Source: Casimicrobiaceae bacterium (GTDB lineage Bacteria; Pseudomonadota; Gammaproteobacteria; Burkholderiales; Casimicrobiaceae). From it: a DNA stretch of 9,188 nt. Position numbers and translations under genes: made by a program. The notes beneath the pieces were generated by a model. The model was not told where the DNA came from. It saw only the letters and a list, made by a program, of their open reading frames with translations, and did no database searches. The stretch covers positions 1 to 9,188 of the forward strand of contig CATPAO010000100.1 in assembly GCA_955652025.1 (NCBI GenBank), written 5' to 3'. Of the stretch, positions 1 to 7,600 are shown piece by piece (position 1 is the first letter of the stretch; each line of letters begins with the position of its first letter).

Positions 1-15
1 CCCTTGGGGCGGCCC
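1..15 (-). repeat. Truncated end of a dispersed GC-rich palindromic repeat (inverted copy)
   Basis: Bases 2-15 (CCTTGGGGCGGCCC) are the exact reverse complement of 9002-9015, the left end of the repeat copy near the right edge. The rest of this copy lies outside the window. The motif GGGCCGCCCCAAG is one I recall as the start of a common small intergenic repeat in Burkholderiales and Rhodocyclales; that family link is from memory. The copy ends four bases before the ribosome binding site of the histidine kinase gene. The 14-base match is visible; membership of a larger element on this side is inference. Confidence 0.6.
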
Positions 16-18
16 GGC

Positions 19-24
19 GGGAGG
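19..24 (+). promoter_or_regulatory. Ribosome binding site of the histidine kinase gene
   Basis: GGGAGG lies seven bases before the ATG at 32. An in-frame TAG at 26-28 sits between it and the ATG, so the kinase cannot start further upstream. The site follows directly on the repeat end at 1-15. Confidence 0.7.
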
Positions 25-31
25 CTAGCCG

Positions 32-1639
32 ATGCGGATCGCGCTTTCCATCCGCGCGCAGCTCCTCCTGGTGCTGACGGTGTTTCTCGCGCTGCCGTGG
101 CTGGGCTACCAGTATGTCCGCGAGTTGGAGCGATTCCTGCGCGAGGCGCAGCAACAGGCGCTTGGCGACACGGCGCAAGCGGTCGCGACCGCGTTGCACG
201 ATCGGCCGCGCCTGTTCGCTTCAGCGGCGGATCCGATCGCCTCGTTCGCGCGCGACCGCGCGGAGGATTCCGGCAACGAAGGTCCGCTGCCGCCCCCCGC
301 ATCGCCGGAAATCGCGCAGATCCTGCAAGGCTTGTCGCGGACGACCGCGCGCATCTGGGTGATCGATCGCGGCGGTGTCGTGCTCGCGCGCGCGGGCTCG
401 CTCAAGCGACCGGCGGCCGACGACGGCGCGGACGCGAAGGTGGGGTTTTGGATGACGGTCGTGCAATCGGTGACGCACCCGCTCTATCGTCGCATCCTCG
501 AGCAACCGACCGAGGAATTCACCGACGACGCCGTGACCGAAGGTTCGCCGCGCGGACGCGACGTCGAGGGCGCGCTGTCTGGCATCTTGACCACCGACCG
601 GCGGAAAACCGGCGACGGCCGCGCGGTTGTCGTCTCGGCCGCGCATCCGATTTGGCTGGGTGATCAGGTGCGCGGTGCGGTGATCGTCGAGGAAACGGGC
701 AACCGCGTGCTGGCGGAACGCAACCGCGCGTTCGAGCGGTTGTTCAACATCGTGCTCGCTGTGTTGCTCCTGGGATCGGTGGCGTTGACGCTGTTCGCAT
801 CGAGGCTCTCCGCGCGCATCCGGCGGCTGCGCGACGACGCCGAGCAGGCGATCGACGGAGAGGGCCGCGTCCGCGGCAGGCTCGCGAGCTCGGAGGCGGG
901 GGATGAAATCGGCGACCTGTCGCGCAGTTTCGCGAGCGTGCTCGCGCGGCTCACCGATTACGCCAGTTATCAGGAGAAGATGGCGAGCCGCCTGTCGCAC
1001 GAACTGCGGACGCCGGTCGCCGTGGTGAGGAGCTCGCTTGAAAACCTGAACACGCAGCCGCTGCCGGGAGACGCGCGCGTCTACATCGAGCGGGCGCAGG
1101 GCGGCTTGAACCGGCTCTCGGCCATTCTTGCGCGCATGACCGAAGCGACCCGGCTCGAGCAAGCGCTGACCGAAGCCGAACCCGAGCGTTACGACGCCGC
1201 GAAAGTGGTCGCCGGTTGCGTCGATGGGTATCGCGTTGCGTATCCGCAGGCGGAATTCGCGCTGACGGTGCCTGAGAACGCGGTGTTCGTGAGCGGCGCG
1301 CCCGAGCTGCTGGCGCAGATGCTCGACAAGCTCTGCGCGAACGCCGTCGAATTCTCGACCGGCGGTCCGATCGACGTGGTGTTATCGGACGACGGCAGCC
1401 AAGCGATCCTCGCGGTGGCGAACGCCGGCCCATCGTTGCCGGCCGGCATGGAAGGCCGGCTGTTCGATTCGATGGTGTCGGTGCGCGCCGCCGGCGCCGC
1501 CGCAGAGCCGCACCTGGGCCTCGGGCTCTACATCGCGCGTCTGATCGCGCAATTCCACGGTGGCCACGTGCGCGCCCTGAACCGCGCCGATCCGCCGGGT
1601 GTCGTGGTCACCGTCACGCTGCCGCTCGCGGGCGGTTGA
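32..1639 (+). CDS. Membrane sensor histidine kinase (HAMP, HisKA, HATPase_c)
   Basis: 535 aa inner-membrane sensor kinase that should autophosphorylate on His and pass the phosphate to a response regulator, probably encoded just upstream outside the window. TM1 is about residues 9-25, followed by a periplasmic sensor region of about 210 residues, TM2 at 239-257 and a HAMP linker to about 310. The H-box is SHELRTP with H323, the N-box has N437 (LCANAVEF), and the G2 box is HLGLGLY at 494-500. The G1 box reads NAGPS at 464-468 instead of DxGxG, so the usual Asp is Asn and the second Gly is Ser. The N-terminal pattern (PWLGYQYV, then AVATALHDRP) and LFDSMVSVR near 478-485 resemble, from memory, the TIGR03785 kinases of the proteobacterial dedicated sortase system. 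Those are longer, and no sortase or LPXTG gene is visible here, so that role is not claimed. The start is fixed by a good RBS and an in-frame stop at 26-28. Confidence 0.9.
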   Translation: MRIALSIRAQLLLVLTVFLALPWLGYQYVRELERFLREAQQQALGDTAQAVATALHDRPRLFASAADPIASFARDRAEDSGNEGPLPPPASPEIAQILQGLSRTTARIWVIDRGGVVLARAGSLKRPAADDGADAKVGFWMTVVQSVTHPLYRRILEQPTEEFTDDAVTEGSPRGRDVEGALSGILTTDRRKTGDGRAVVVSAAHPIWLGDQVRGAVIVEETGNRVLAERNRAFERLFNIVLAVLLLGSVALTLFASRLSARIRRLRDDAEQAIDGEGRVRGRLASSEAGDEIGDLSRSFASVLARLTDYASYQEKMASRLSHELRTPVAVVRSSLENLNTQPLPGDARVYIERAQGGLNRLSAILARMTEATRLEQALTEAEPERYDAAKVVAGCVDGYRVAYPQAEFALTVPENAVFVSGAPELLAQMLDKLCANAVEFSTGGPIDVVLSDDGSQAILAVANAGPSLPAGMEGRLFDSMVSVRAAGAAAEPHLGLGLYIARLIAQFHGGHVRALNRADPPGVVVTVTLPLAGG

Positions 1640-1659
1640 ACGCGCGTGCGGGCAGCTAC

Positions 1660-3819
1660 TTATCGCCGCTTCGTCGCGGTGGTGACCGGCTGCATGCCGA
1701 GCTCGCCGACCAGGAACGCGTAAACATCGGCGTTTTCCGCGATCCGCGTGGCCAATGCCGTGCCGATCCCGTGCCCGGCCGTCGCTTCGGTGCGGAGCAG
1801 GATCGGCCGCGACGACGTAGTCGCCACCTGGAGCCGCGCCGTCATCTTGCGCGATTCGTAGGGCGCGGCACGTCCATCGTTGTCGCCTGCGGTGAAGAGC
1901 ACGGCGGGATACGCGACGCCTTCTTTCGCGTTGTGGTACGGCGAATAGGCGAGGAGCGCGCGGAACTGGTCGGGATCCTTCACGGAGCCGAATTCGGTAA
2001 CGTTGAACGCGCCGTTGGGTTGCGTTTCCCAGCGAAGTGCATCGTAGATGCCGACTTCGCTCACGACCGCGCGCACGAGCTCCGGATGCTGCGTCAACGT
2101 GGCGCCCATCAACAGGCCGCCATTGCTGCCACCCATGATCGCGAGCTTGTCGGGCCGCGTGTACTTGCGTTCGATCAGGAACCGCGCGCACGCGGCAAAA
2201 TCGTCGAAGACGTTCTGCTTCTTGGTCAGATTGCCGGCGAGATGCCACGGCTCGCCAAACTCGCCGCCGCCGCGCACGTTCGCGACCGCATAGACACCAC
2301 CCCAGTCGAGCCACAGCCGGCGCAACGCCGAAAAATAGGGCTGCATGCTGATGCCGTAGCCGCCGTAGCCGTAGAGCAGCACGGGGTGGCTTCCGTCCAG
2401 CCGGAGACCCTTGCGATGGACGATGTTGATCGGCACCCGCGTGCCGTCCCTCGACACGGCGAAGTCGCGAACGACCGTCGCGTCGGCGAAATCGAAATCG
2501 TAGCGGCCGTCGAGCTGCGTGCGCACGAGCCGGTCACGCCGCGCCTCGTAACGCGATATCGTGCGCGGTTCGACGAAGCTCATTGCGCGGACGAGAATGT
2601 CATCGCCCGCAAGGCGCTCGACGACCTCAATGTCGGACACCGGCCCGACCGGAAGCTCGCCCTTCGACTTGCCGTCCAGCGTGAAAATCCGCACGGTGGA
2701 GGGCCCGCCGGCGCGATAGGTGACGTAAAGGCGCGTGCGCGTCGGCACGACGCTTTCAGCGACGATGTCGGTGGCCGGGACGACGACGTGCGCGCTTGCG
2801 AGCCGCGGCGTCGCCAGCGGAATCGCGACGATGCGCCCGAGTGGCGCGTCCTTGACCGTCATCGCGTACAGGTTGTCATCGTCGCCGAACGCCACCTGCT
2901 TGACGCCGTCGGCGAATCCCGCGATCTCGGACCAGCGGCCGTCGGGACCGCGCAGATGAAATGCGATTTCGCCGCCGTCGCCGTTTCTGACGATCGCGAG
3001 TAGGTAGCGCGCGTCGCGGCTGCCTTCGAGCACGATTTCGGCAATGCGCGGAAAGTCCTTGCCGATCACGTAGCGGTCCGCGGCCGTCGGCGTGCCGAGC
3101 GCGTGGAACCAGACCTGTTGATAGAAGCGGCGGTCTTCGGCCGGTCGCTCGTCGCCGCGCGGATAGCGGGTGTACCAAAAGCCGCGGCCGTCCTGCGCCC
3201 ATTCGACGCTGCCGCCGGCGGTCGGGTACGCCACGCCGGGGATAACATCCGGGAGGCGCTTGCCGGTCGCCACGTCGTACACATACGCGGTGCCCTCTTC
3301 GCTGCCGTCCTTCGACAGCGAGACGACGACAAGGCGACCATCATAAGAGGGGCGGTAGAAATCGATCGTCGTGCGGCCGCGTGCGTCGAGCGTCGCGGGA
3401 TCGAGGATCGTGTGTTCGCTCGCCAGCTCGCCGGTCGGTTTGAGCGCCACCAATATCGGTTGATTGCGCGGCGGCTGGCGCTTGAGCGCGAACAGCCGCT
3501 TGCGGAACTTGAAGTCGTAACGCTGCGCGGGTTCGGAGTGCAACAATTCGGCCACCCGCTTCGCGATCGCCGGACGTTGCGGAATCGCGTCCAGCGCGCG
3601 GCGCGTCAGCGCGTTTTGCGCCGCCGCCCACTGCTTGACCTCGGGCGCGTCGTCGTTCTCGAGCCAGCGATAAGGATCGACGACCGTGACGTCGTGAAAG
3701 GTGTCCGATATCGGAATTTTCGGCGTCGCCGGGTACGCCAATTTGTCGGCGTCGGCGTGAGCGGACGGGGCGGTCGCCAGCCAAATCGTCGTTGCAACGA
3801 AGATCGAGCGGATCGTCAT
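1660..3819 (-). CDS. Prolyl oligopeptidase, S9A family, with signal peptide
   Basis: 719 aa serine peptidase expected to cleave short peptides after proline, probably in the periplasm. Residues 1-22 form a Sec signal peptide (MTIRSIFVATTIW..., likely cleavage after AHA). The beta-propeller covers roughly residues 80-430, with PYRWLEN near its start, and the alpha/beta-hydrolase domain runs from about 440 to the end. The catalytic triad reads as S565 (GGSNGG), D648 (DNDGR) and H683 (AGHG), with S1-pocket Trp W597 and Arg R650. The order and spacing match the family, whose usual length is about 700 aa. The residue after the catalytic Asp, commonly Asp (HDDR), is Gly649. An in-frame ATG at 3934-3936 would add 39 residues, but it would bury the signal peptide and overlap the divergent gene, so 3819 is preferred. 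No strong Shine-Dalgarno is seen. The gene converges on the histidine kinase with a 20-base gap that holds no evident terminator. Confidence 0.93.
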   Translation of the reverse strand: MTIRSIFVATTIWLATAPSAHADADKLAYPATPKIPISDTFHDVTVVDPYRWLENDDAPEVKQWAAAQNALTRRALDAIPQRPAIAKRVAELLHSEPAQRYDFKFRKRLFALKRQPPRNQPILVALKPTGELASEHTILDPATLDARGRTTIDFYRPSYDGRLVVVSLSKDGSEEGTAYVYDVATGKRLPDVIPGVAYPTAGGSVEWAQDGRGFWYTRYPRGDERPAEDRRFYQQVWFHALGTPTAADRYVIGKDFPRIAEIVLEGSRDARYLLAIVRNGDGGEIAFHLRGPDGRWSEIAGFADGVKQVAFGDDDNLYAMTVKDAPLGRIVAIPLATPRLASAHVVVPATDIVAESVVPTRTRLYVTYRAGGPSTVRIFTLDGKSKGELPVGPVSDIEVVERLAGDDILVRAMSFVEPRTISRYEARRDRLVRTQLDGRYDFDFADATVVRDFAVSRDGTRVPINIVHRKGLRLDGSHPVLLYGYGGYGISMQPYFSALRRLWLDWGGVYAVANVRGGGEFGEPWHLAGNLTKKQNVFDDFAACARFLIERKYTRPDKLAIMGGSNGGLLMGATLTQHPELVRAVVSEVGIYDALRWETQPNGAFNVTEFGSVKDPDQFRALLAYSPYHNAKEGVAYPAVLFTAGDNDGRAAPYESRKMTARLQVATTSSRPILLRTEATAGHGIGTALATRIAENADVYAFLVGELGMQPVTTATKRR

Positions 3820-3847
3820 GGAGACTGGTGCGGATGAAAGGGCGACG

Positions 3848-3853
3848 ATTGTA
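3848..3853 (-). promoter_or_regulatory. Possible -10 box for the prolyl oligopeptidase gene
   Basis: On the minus strand these bases read TACAAT, five of six matches to the sigma-70 -10 consensus, 28 bases upstream of the start codon. No convincing -35 hexamer lies 16-18 bases further up. It sits in the 115-base divergent intergenic region (3820-3934), which has little else recognisable. The assignment is tentative. Confidence 0.3.
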
Positions 3854-3873
3854 ACCCGTGGGATGCGAGTGCC

Positions 3874-3905
3874 TTGCCCAGCGTAACCGACCAATCGTAG
3901 ATAAT
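3874..3905 (+). promoter_or_regulatory. Possible sigma-70 promoter for the DUF486-led gene run
   Basis: TTGCCC (3874-3879) could be a -35 and GATAAT (3900-3905) a -10 box, five of six matches. The 20-base spacer is longer than usual, so strength or correctness is doubtful. It would give a leader of about 20-25 bases before the ATG at 3935. It is the only promoter-like pair I see ahead of the six-gene same-strand run. Confidence 0.3.
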
Positions 3906-3934
3906 GACGTCTGCTTGGTCCGATCGCGAATCCC

Positions 3935-4294
3935 ATGAATTCCTTTGTGATGGTTCACCCGGCTCTCGTGTGCGCCGTGTCGTTGTCGCTGTCCAACTTG
4001 TTCATGACGTTCGCGTGGTACGGGCACCACAAGAACCTTTACGACAAGCCCTGGTGGATTGCTGCGCTCGTCTCGTGGGGGATCGCGCTCGCGAAATACC
4101 TGCTGCAGGTGCCGGGGAACCGGATCGGCTTCACGGCGCTGTCGCTCGGTCAGCTCAAGATCATGCAGGAAGTGATCACGCTCGTCGTGTTCGTGCCGTT
4201 CGCCGTGTATTACATGGGCCAGCCGCTCAAGCTCGAATACGTGTGGGCGGGGCTGTGCCTGTTGGGCGCGGTGTATTTCATCTTCCGGTCGTAA
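3935..4294 (+). CDS. DUF486 family four-helix membrane protein (DMT-like)
   Basis: 119 aa integral membrane protein with four predicted helices at about residues 10-29, 40-57, 77-95 and 101-117. It carries patterns I recognise from DUF486 (PF04342): NLFMTFAWYGH, VSWGIALAKYLLQVPGNRIG, LGQLKIMQEVITLVVF and the C-terminal GAVYFIF. The family is annotated as related to drug/metabolite transporters, but its function and substrate are unknown, and I do not assign one. The length is normal for the family. A second ATG at 3950 (residue 6) could be the true start; neither has a strong Shine-Dalgarno. It begins the plus-strand run, 31 bases before the GT41 gene, and is divergent from the prolyl oligopeptidase. 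Confidence 0.9.
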   Translation: MNSFVMVHPALVCAVSLSLSNLFMTFAWYGHHKNLYDKPWWIAALVSWGIALAKYLLQVPGNRIGFTALSLGQLKIMQEVITLVVFVPFAVYYMGQPLKLEYVWAGLCLLGAVYFIFRS

Positions 4295-4325
4295 GCCGGT
4301 CGCCGCCGCACCGCCCGATTCCGCG

Positions 4326-6218
4326 ATGTCCACGCTTTCCACGCTGCTCACCGACGCCGCGGCACGGTCGGCTGCCGGCGACGGCGCGGGCGCGCTGTCC
4401 GCCTATCGCGAAGCGTTGAAGATCGCGCCCGAGCGCGCGGAGCTCTGGCACAACCTCGGCGCACTCCACGCTTTCCAAGGCGCGAGCGACGAGGCGCTGG
4501 CGGCGTTCGCCGAGGCGGCGCGGCGGCGCGACACCTGGGCCGAGCCCTGGTCCGCGCGCGGGCACGTGCTGTTTGCCGCCGGCGATCTCGACGGCGCGCG
4601 CGCGGCGTTCGAACGGGCGGTGGCGATCGAGCCCACGCACCTCGGCGCGCGCGTCAACCTCGCGCTCACGCTGAATCGGCAGAAGCGCTGGAGCGAGGGC
4701 GTGCCCCATCTCGTGTTCGCGCGCACGCTCGCACCTACCGACGAAAACATCTGGTGGACGTTGCGCGGCACCTTGCTGCTGCTGCGGCGCGACGAGGACG
4801 CGCTCGCCGACTACCTGCGCTACGAGCCCGATACGACGATGAGCGCGCGCACGATCGTCGCTGCGCTCGTGTCCGCGCGGCGCGAGGGCGATGCGGCGCG
4901 CGAGGCGCGGGCGCTATCGGCAGCGCTCGCGCATCCGTTCGCGATCGGCGAATCCGCGCTGCTCGCCGAGACGCTTGCGCTCGCTCAATATCACGACGTG
5001 GCGCGGGAGACGCTGTTGGATCTCTACCGAACCTACGATCGACTGGTCAACGCGGAGCTCGCGGCGCGCGGCGACGCCGTTCCGCTCGCGCCCGACGCGC
5101 CGCGCCGACTCGCGGGCGACGATCGCCGCATCCGCATCGGCTATTTGTCCGCGGATTTCCGCAAGCACGTGATGGGCGAAATGCTCGCGCCTGTGCTGGC
5201 GGCGCACGATCGCGGGCGATTCGCGGTCCGGCTCTATTCGCTCGCACCCGAGGCGAACGACGATGCGATGACGGACGCGATGCGCGCGGATGCCGACGGT
5301 TTCGCCGCGCTGGCGGACTTGGACGATGCCGCAGCGGCGCGCCGGATCGCGAACGACGATCTCGACATCCTCGTCGACTTGATGGGTCATTCCGCGTTCT
5401 CGCGGCCGGGCATCGTCGCGCGGAAGCCCGCTCCCGTCGTCGCGACGCACCTGAGTTGCCACGGCGCACTTGGACTCGCCACCGTCGACTACAAGATCAC
5501 CGACGCGTTCGCCGATGTCCCCGGCAACGCCGCGTATCAGCTCGAGGCGTTGCTGCCGTTGCCGGTGTGTGTGCTGCCGCTACGTGCGTACGCCGCACCG
5601 ATACTGCGCGAGCCACGGGTCGCATTGGGCATCGGATCGGATGCCGTCGTGTGCGCGACGTTCGTCCCGGCGCAGAAGTTGTCGCCGCGTTGTCTCGATC
5701 TGTGGCGCGCGATTCTCGCCGCGGCCCCACAGGCAGTCCTGCTCATCTCGCCGCTCTCGAACGACGATCGCGTCGCGCTTCTCCGCCGGCTGGCGGGATT
5801 CGGCATCGGCGACGGTCGCGTTAAGATCGTGCGCTACGACTCCGGCGCGTTGCACGATCGTTACGCGCTCGCCGATTTCGCGCTCGACACGTTGCCGTAC
5901 ACCGGCGGCGACACGACAGCCGCGGCGCTGGCTGCCGGCGTGCCGGTGGTGACGCGCGCCGGGCTCCGTCACGCGGAACGGATGACGGCGAGCATCCTCG
6001 CGCATGCGGGCCTCACTGGGCTGATCGCCGACTCCGATGACGCGTTTGTCGCGCTGGCGACCCGCCTCGCGACCGACTCGGCTTTTCGCGATGCGCAGCG
6101 CGCCGCGGTGCTTGCGGCGATGACGCGGCCCGATTTGACCGATCCGCTCGTCTACGCGCGCGCGCTCGAATCCGCCTACGTGCGCGCGCTGACCGAAAAA
6201 CGACGCCTTCCCGTCTAG
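4326..6218 (+). CDS. TPR-domain O-GlcNAc transferase-like protein (GT41, SPINDLY type)
   Basis: 630 aa, probably cytoplasmic. Residues about 1-240 are helical tetratricopeptide-type repeats (for example ELWHNLGALHAFQGASDEAL at 39-58 and HVLFAAGDLDGARAAFERAVAIEP at 80-103). Residues about 267-620 form a GT41 glycosyltransferase region of two Rossmann-like halves. Family landmarks are IGYLSADFRKH (271-281; H281 aligns with a conserved active-site His of human OGT), DILVDLMGH (347-355), KLSPRCLDLW (451-460; K451 aligns with the UDP-binding Lys) and LDTLPYTGGDTTAAALAAGVPVVT (520-543). The usual WLGYPGTTG segment is replaced by LSCHGALG (376-383), and TTT/HTT by DTT (529-531), so donor or acceptor preference may differ. 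Family members transfer a sugar from a nucleotide sugar to protein Ser/Thr; the acceptor here is unknown. No clear RBS is seen before the ATG. The stop is one base before the mpl start, suggesting translational coupling. Confidence 0.88.
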   Translation: MSTLSTLLTDAAARSAAGDGAGALSAYREALKIAPERAELWHNLGALHAFQGASDEALAAFAEAARRRDTWAEPWSARGHVLFAAGDLDGARAAFERAVAIEPTHLGARVNLALTLNRQKRWSEGVPHLVFARTLAPTDENIWWTLRGTLLLLRRDEDALADYLRYEPDTTMSARTIVAALVSARREGDAAREARALSAALAHPFAIGESALLAETLALAQYHDVARETLLDLYRTYDRLVNAELAARGDAVPLAPDAPRRLAGDDRRIRIGYLSADFRKHVMGEMLAPVLAAHDRGRFAVRLYSLAPEANDDAMTDAMRADADGFAALADLDDAAAARRIANDDLDILVDLMGHSAFSRPGIVARKPAPVVATHLSCHGALGLATVDYKITDAFADVPGNAAYQLEALLPLPVCVLPLRAYAAPILREPRVALGIGSDAVVCATFVPAQKLSPRCLDLWRAILAAAPQAVLLISPLSNDDRVALLRRLAGFGIGDGRVKIVRYDSGALHDRYALADFALDTLPYTGGDTTAAALAAGVPVVTRAGLRHAERMTASILAHAGLTGLIADSDDAFVALATRLATDSAFRDAQRAAVLAAMTRPDLTDPLVYARALESAYVRALTEKRRLPV

Positions 6219-6219
6219 A

Positions 6220-7581
6220 ATGCATCTCCATATCCTCGGCATTTGCGGCACGTTCATGGGCGGCATCGCCGCGATCGCGCAAGCAGCGGGCCATCGCGTG
6301 ACGGGCTGCGACGCCAACGTCTATCCGCCGATGTCGACGCAACTCGCAGCGCTCGGCATCGGGCTCACGCAGGGCTTCGGCGCCGATCAGTTGCGAGGAG
6401 TGGCGAAGGACGCCGACATTTTCGTCGTCGGCAACGTGGTCTCGCGCGGCAATCCGTTGATGGAAGCGGTGCTCGACGCGGGGCGCCCGTACGTCTCGGG
6501 TCCGCAATGGCTCTACGAAAACGTGCTGCGCGACCGGTGGGTGCTGGCGGTGGCCGGCACCCACGGCAAGACGACGACCGCGGCGATGCTCGCGTGGATC
6601 CTCCAATACGCCGGCCTCGATCCCGCGTTCCTCATCGGCGGCGTGCCGGTGGACTTTGGCGTGTCGGCGAGACGCACCGCGTCGTCGTTTTTCGTGATCG
6701 AGGCCGACGAATACGACACCGCGTTCTTCGACAAGCGGTCGAAGTTCGTTCACTATCGCCCGCGCACCGCCGTGCTCAACAATCTCGAGTTCGATCACGC
6801 CGACATCTTTCCCGACCAGGCGGCGATCGAAACGCAATTCCACCATCTGGTGCGCACGATTCCGTCGCGCGGGCGCATCGTCGTCAACGGCGGCGAGGCG
6901 AGCTTGGGCCGCGTGCTCGCGCGCGGCTGCTGGAGCGAGGTCGAGCGCTTCGATTTGGCTGAGGTGCCCGGGACGGGGCCGGACTGGACGATCGCCGTCG
7001 ACGGATCGATCCTGCAAGGCGGTGCGCCGCAGGGCGTGCTCACGTTCGGCGAGCTTGGGCGCCACAATCAACTGAACGCACTGGCGGCGCTCGCAGCGGC
7101 GCGTCACGCCGGTGTTCCGGTGGCGCAAAGCCTTGCCGCGCTCGCGGTGTTTCGCGGCGTACGGCGGCGGCTGGAAACGCGCGGCACCGTCCGCGGCGTC
7201 ACCGTCTACGACGACTTCGCGCACCATCCGACGGCGATCGCGACGACGCTCGACGCCCTGCGCCGCACCGTCGGCCGCGCGCGCATTCTCGCGGTGGTCG
7301 AGCCGCGCTCGAACACGATGAAGCTCGGGACGATGAAAGCGGCACTGCCGACGAGCTTGCGCGACGCCGACCACGTCTACTGTTACGCCGGCAATCTTGG
7401 CTGGGACGCGACGGAAGCGCTGGCACCGCTTGGCGGCAACGCCGAGGTGCACACCGATCTCGGCCAACTGATCGACGCGATCGCACGCGCGGCACGATCC
7501 GGCGATCACGTGCTGATCATGAGCAACGGCGGCTTCGGCGGCATCCACGACAAGCTCCTGGCACGCCTCGCGGCCGCGTGA
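6220..7581 (+). CDS. mpl: UDP-N-acetylmuramate:L-alanyl-gamma-D-glutamyl-meso-DAP ligase
   Basis: 453 aa cytoplasmic Mur-ligase family enzyme of peptidoglycan recycling. Using ATP, it joins the tripeptide released from old murein to UDP-MurNAc, bypassing MurC, MurD and MurE. The N-terminal nucleotide-sugar binding domain starts HILGICGTFMGG (4-15). The central domain has the P-loop GTHGKTTT (113-120), the FVIEADEYDTAFFDKRSKF segment (158-176) and the LNNLEFDHADIF segment (186-197). The C-terminal domain has DDFAHHPTAI (331-340), EPRSNTMKLG (361-370) and the Mpl hallmark SNGGFGGIHDKLL (435-447). Length and motif order are those of Mpl rather than MurC. The ATG is one base after the TAG of the glycosyltransferase, so initiation probably depends on coupling or readthrough. 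A 19-base gap leads to the oxidase-like gene, an uncommon neighbour for mpl as far as I know. Confidence 0.96.
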   Translation: MHLHILGICGTFMGGIAAIAQAAGHRVTGCDANVYPPMSTQLAALGIGLTQGFGADQLRGVAKDADIFVVGNVVSRGNPLMEAVLDAGRPYVSGPQWLYENVLRDRWVLAVAGTHGKTTTAAMLAWILQYAGLDPAFLIGGVPVDFGVSARRTASSFFVIEADEYDTAFFDKRSKFVHYRPRTAVLNNLEFDHADIFPDQAAIETQFHHLVRTIPSRGRIVVNGGEASLGRVLARGCWSEVERFDLAEVPGTGPDWTIAVDGSILQGGAPQGVLTFGELGRHNQLNALAALAAARHAGVPVAQSLAALAVFRGVRRRLETRGTVRGVTVYDDFAHHPTAIATTLDALRRTVGRARILAVVEPRSNTMKLGTMKAALPTSLRDADHVYCYAGNLGWDATEALAPLGGNAEVHTDLGQLIDAIARAARSGDHVLIMSNGGFGGIHDKLLARLAAA

Positions 7582-7600
7582 CAACGATCGTGAGCGCCCC

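Noticed and set aside
32..1639. Naming the kinase as part of a sortase system.
   Set aside because: Only motif resemblance from memory supports this; the length differs, and no sortase, regulator or LPXTG protein is in view.
1640..1659. Bidirectional terminator between the convergent kinase and peptidase genes.
   Set aside because: The 20 bases show no stable hairpin followed by a T-run on either strand.
3820..3936. Upstream ATG (3934-3936, minus) giving a 758-residue prolyl oligopeptidase.
   Set aside because: It would put 39 residues before a good signal peptide and overlap the start codon of the divergent DUF486 gene, leaving no room for promoters.
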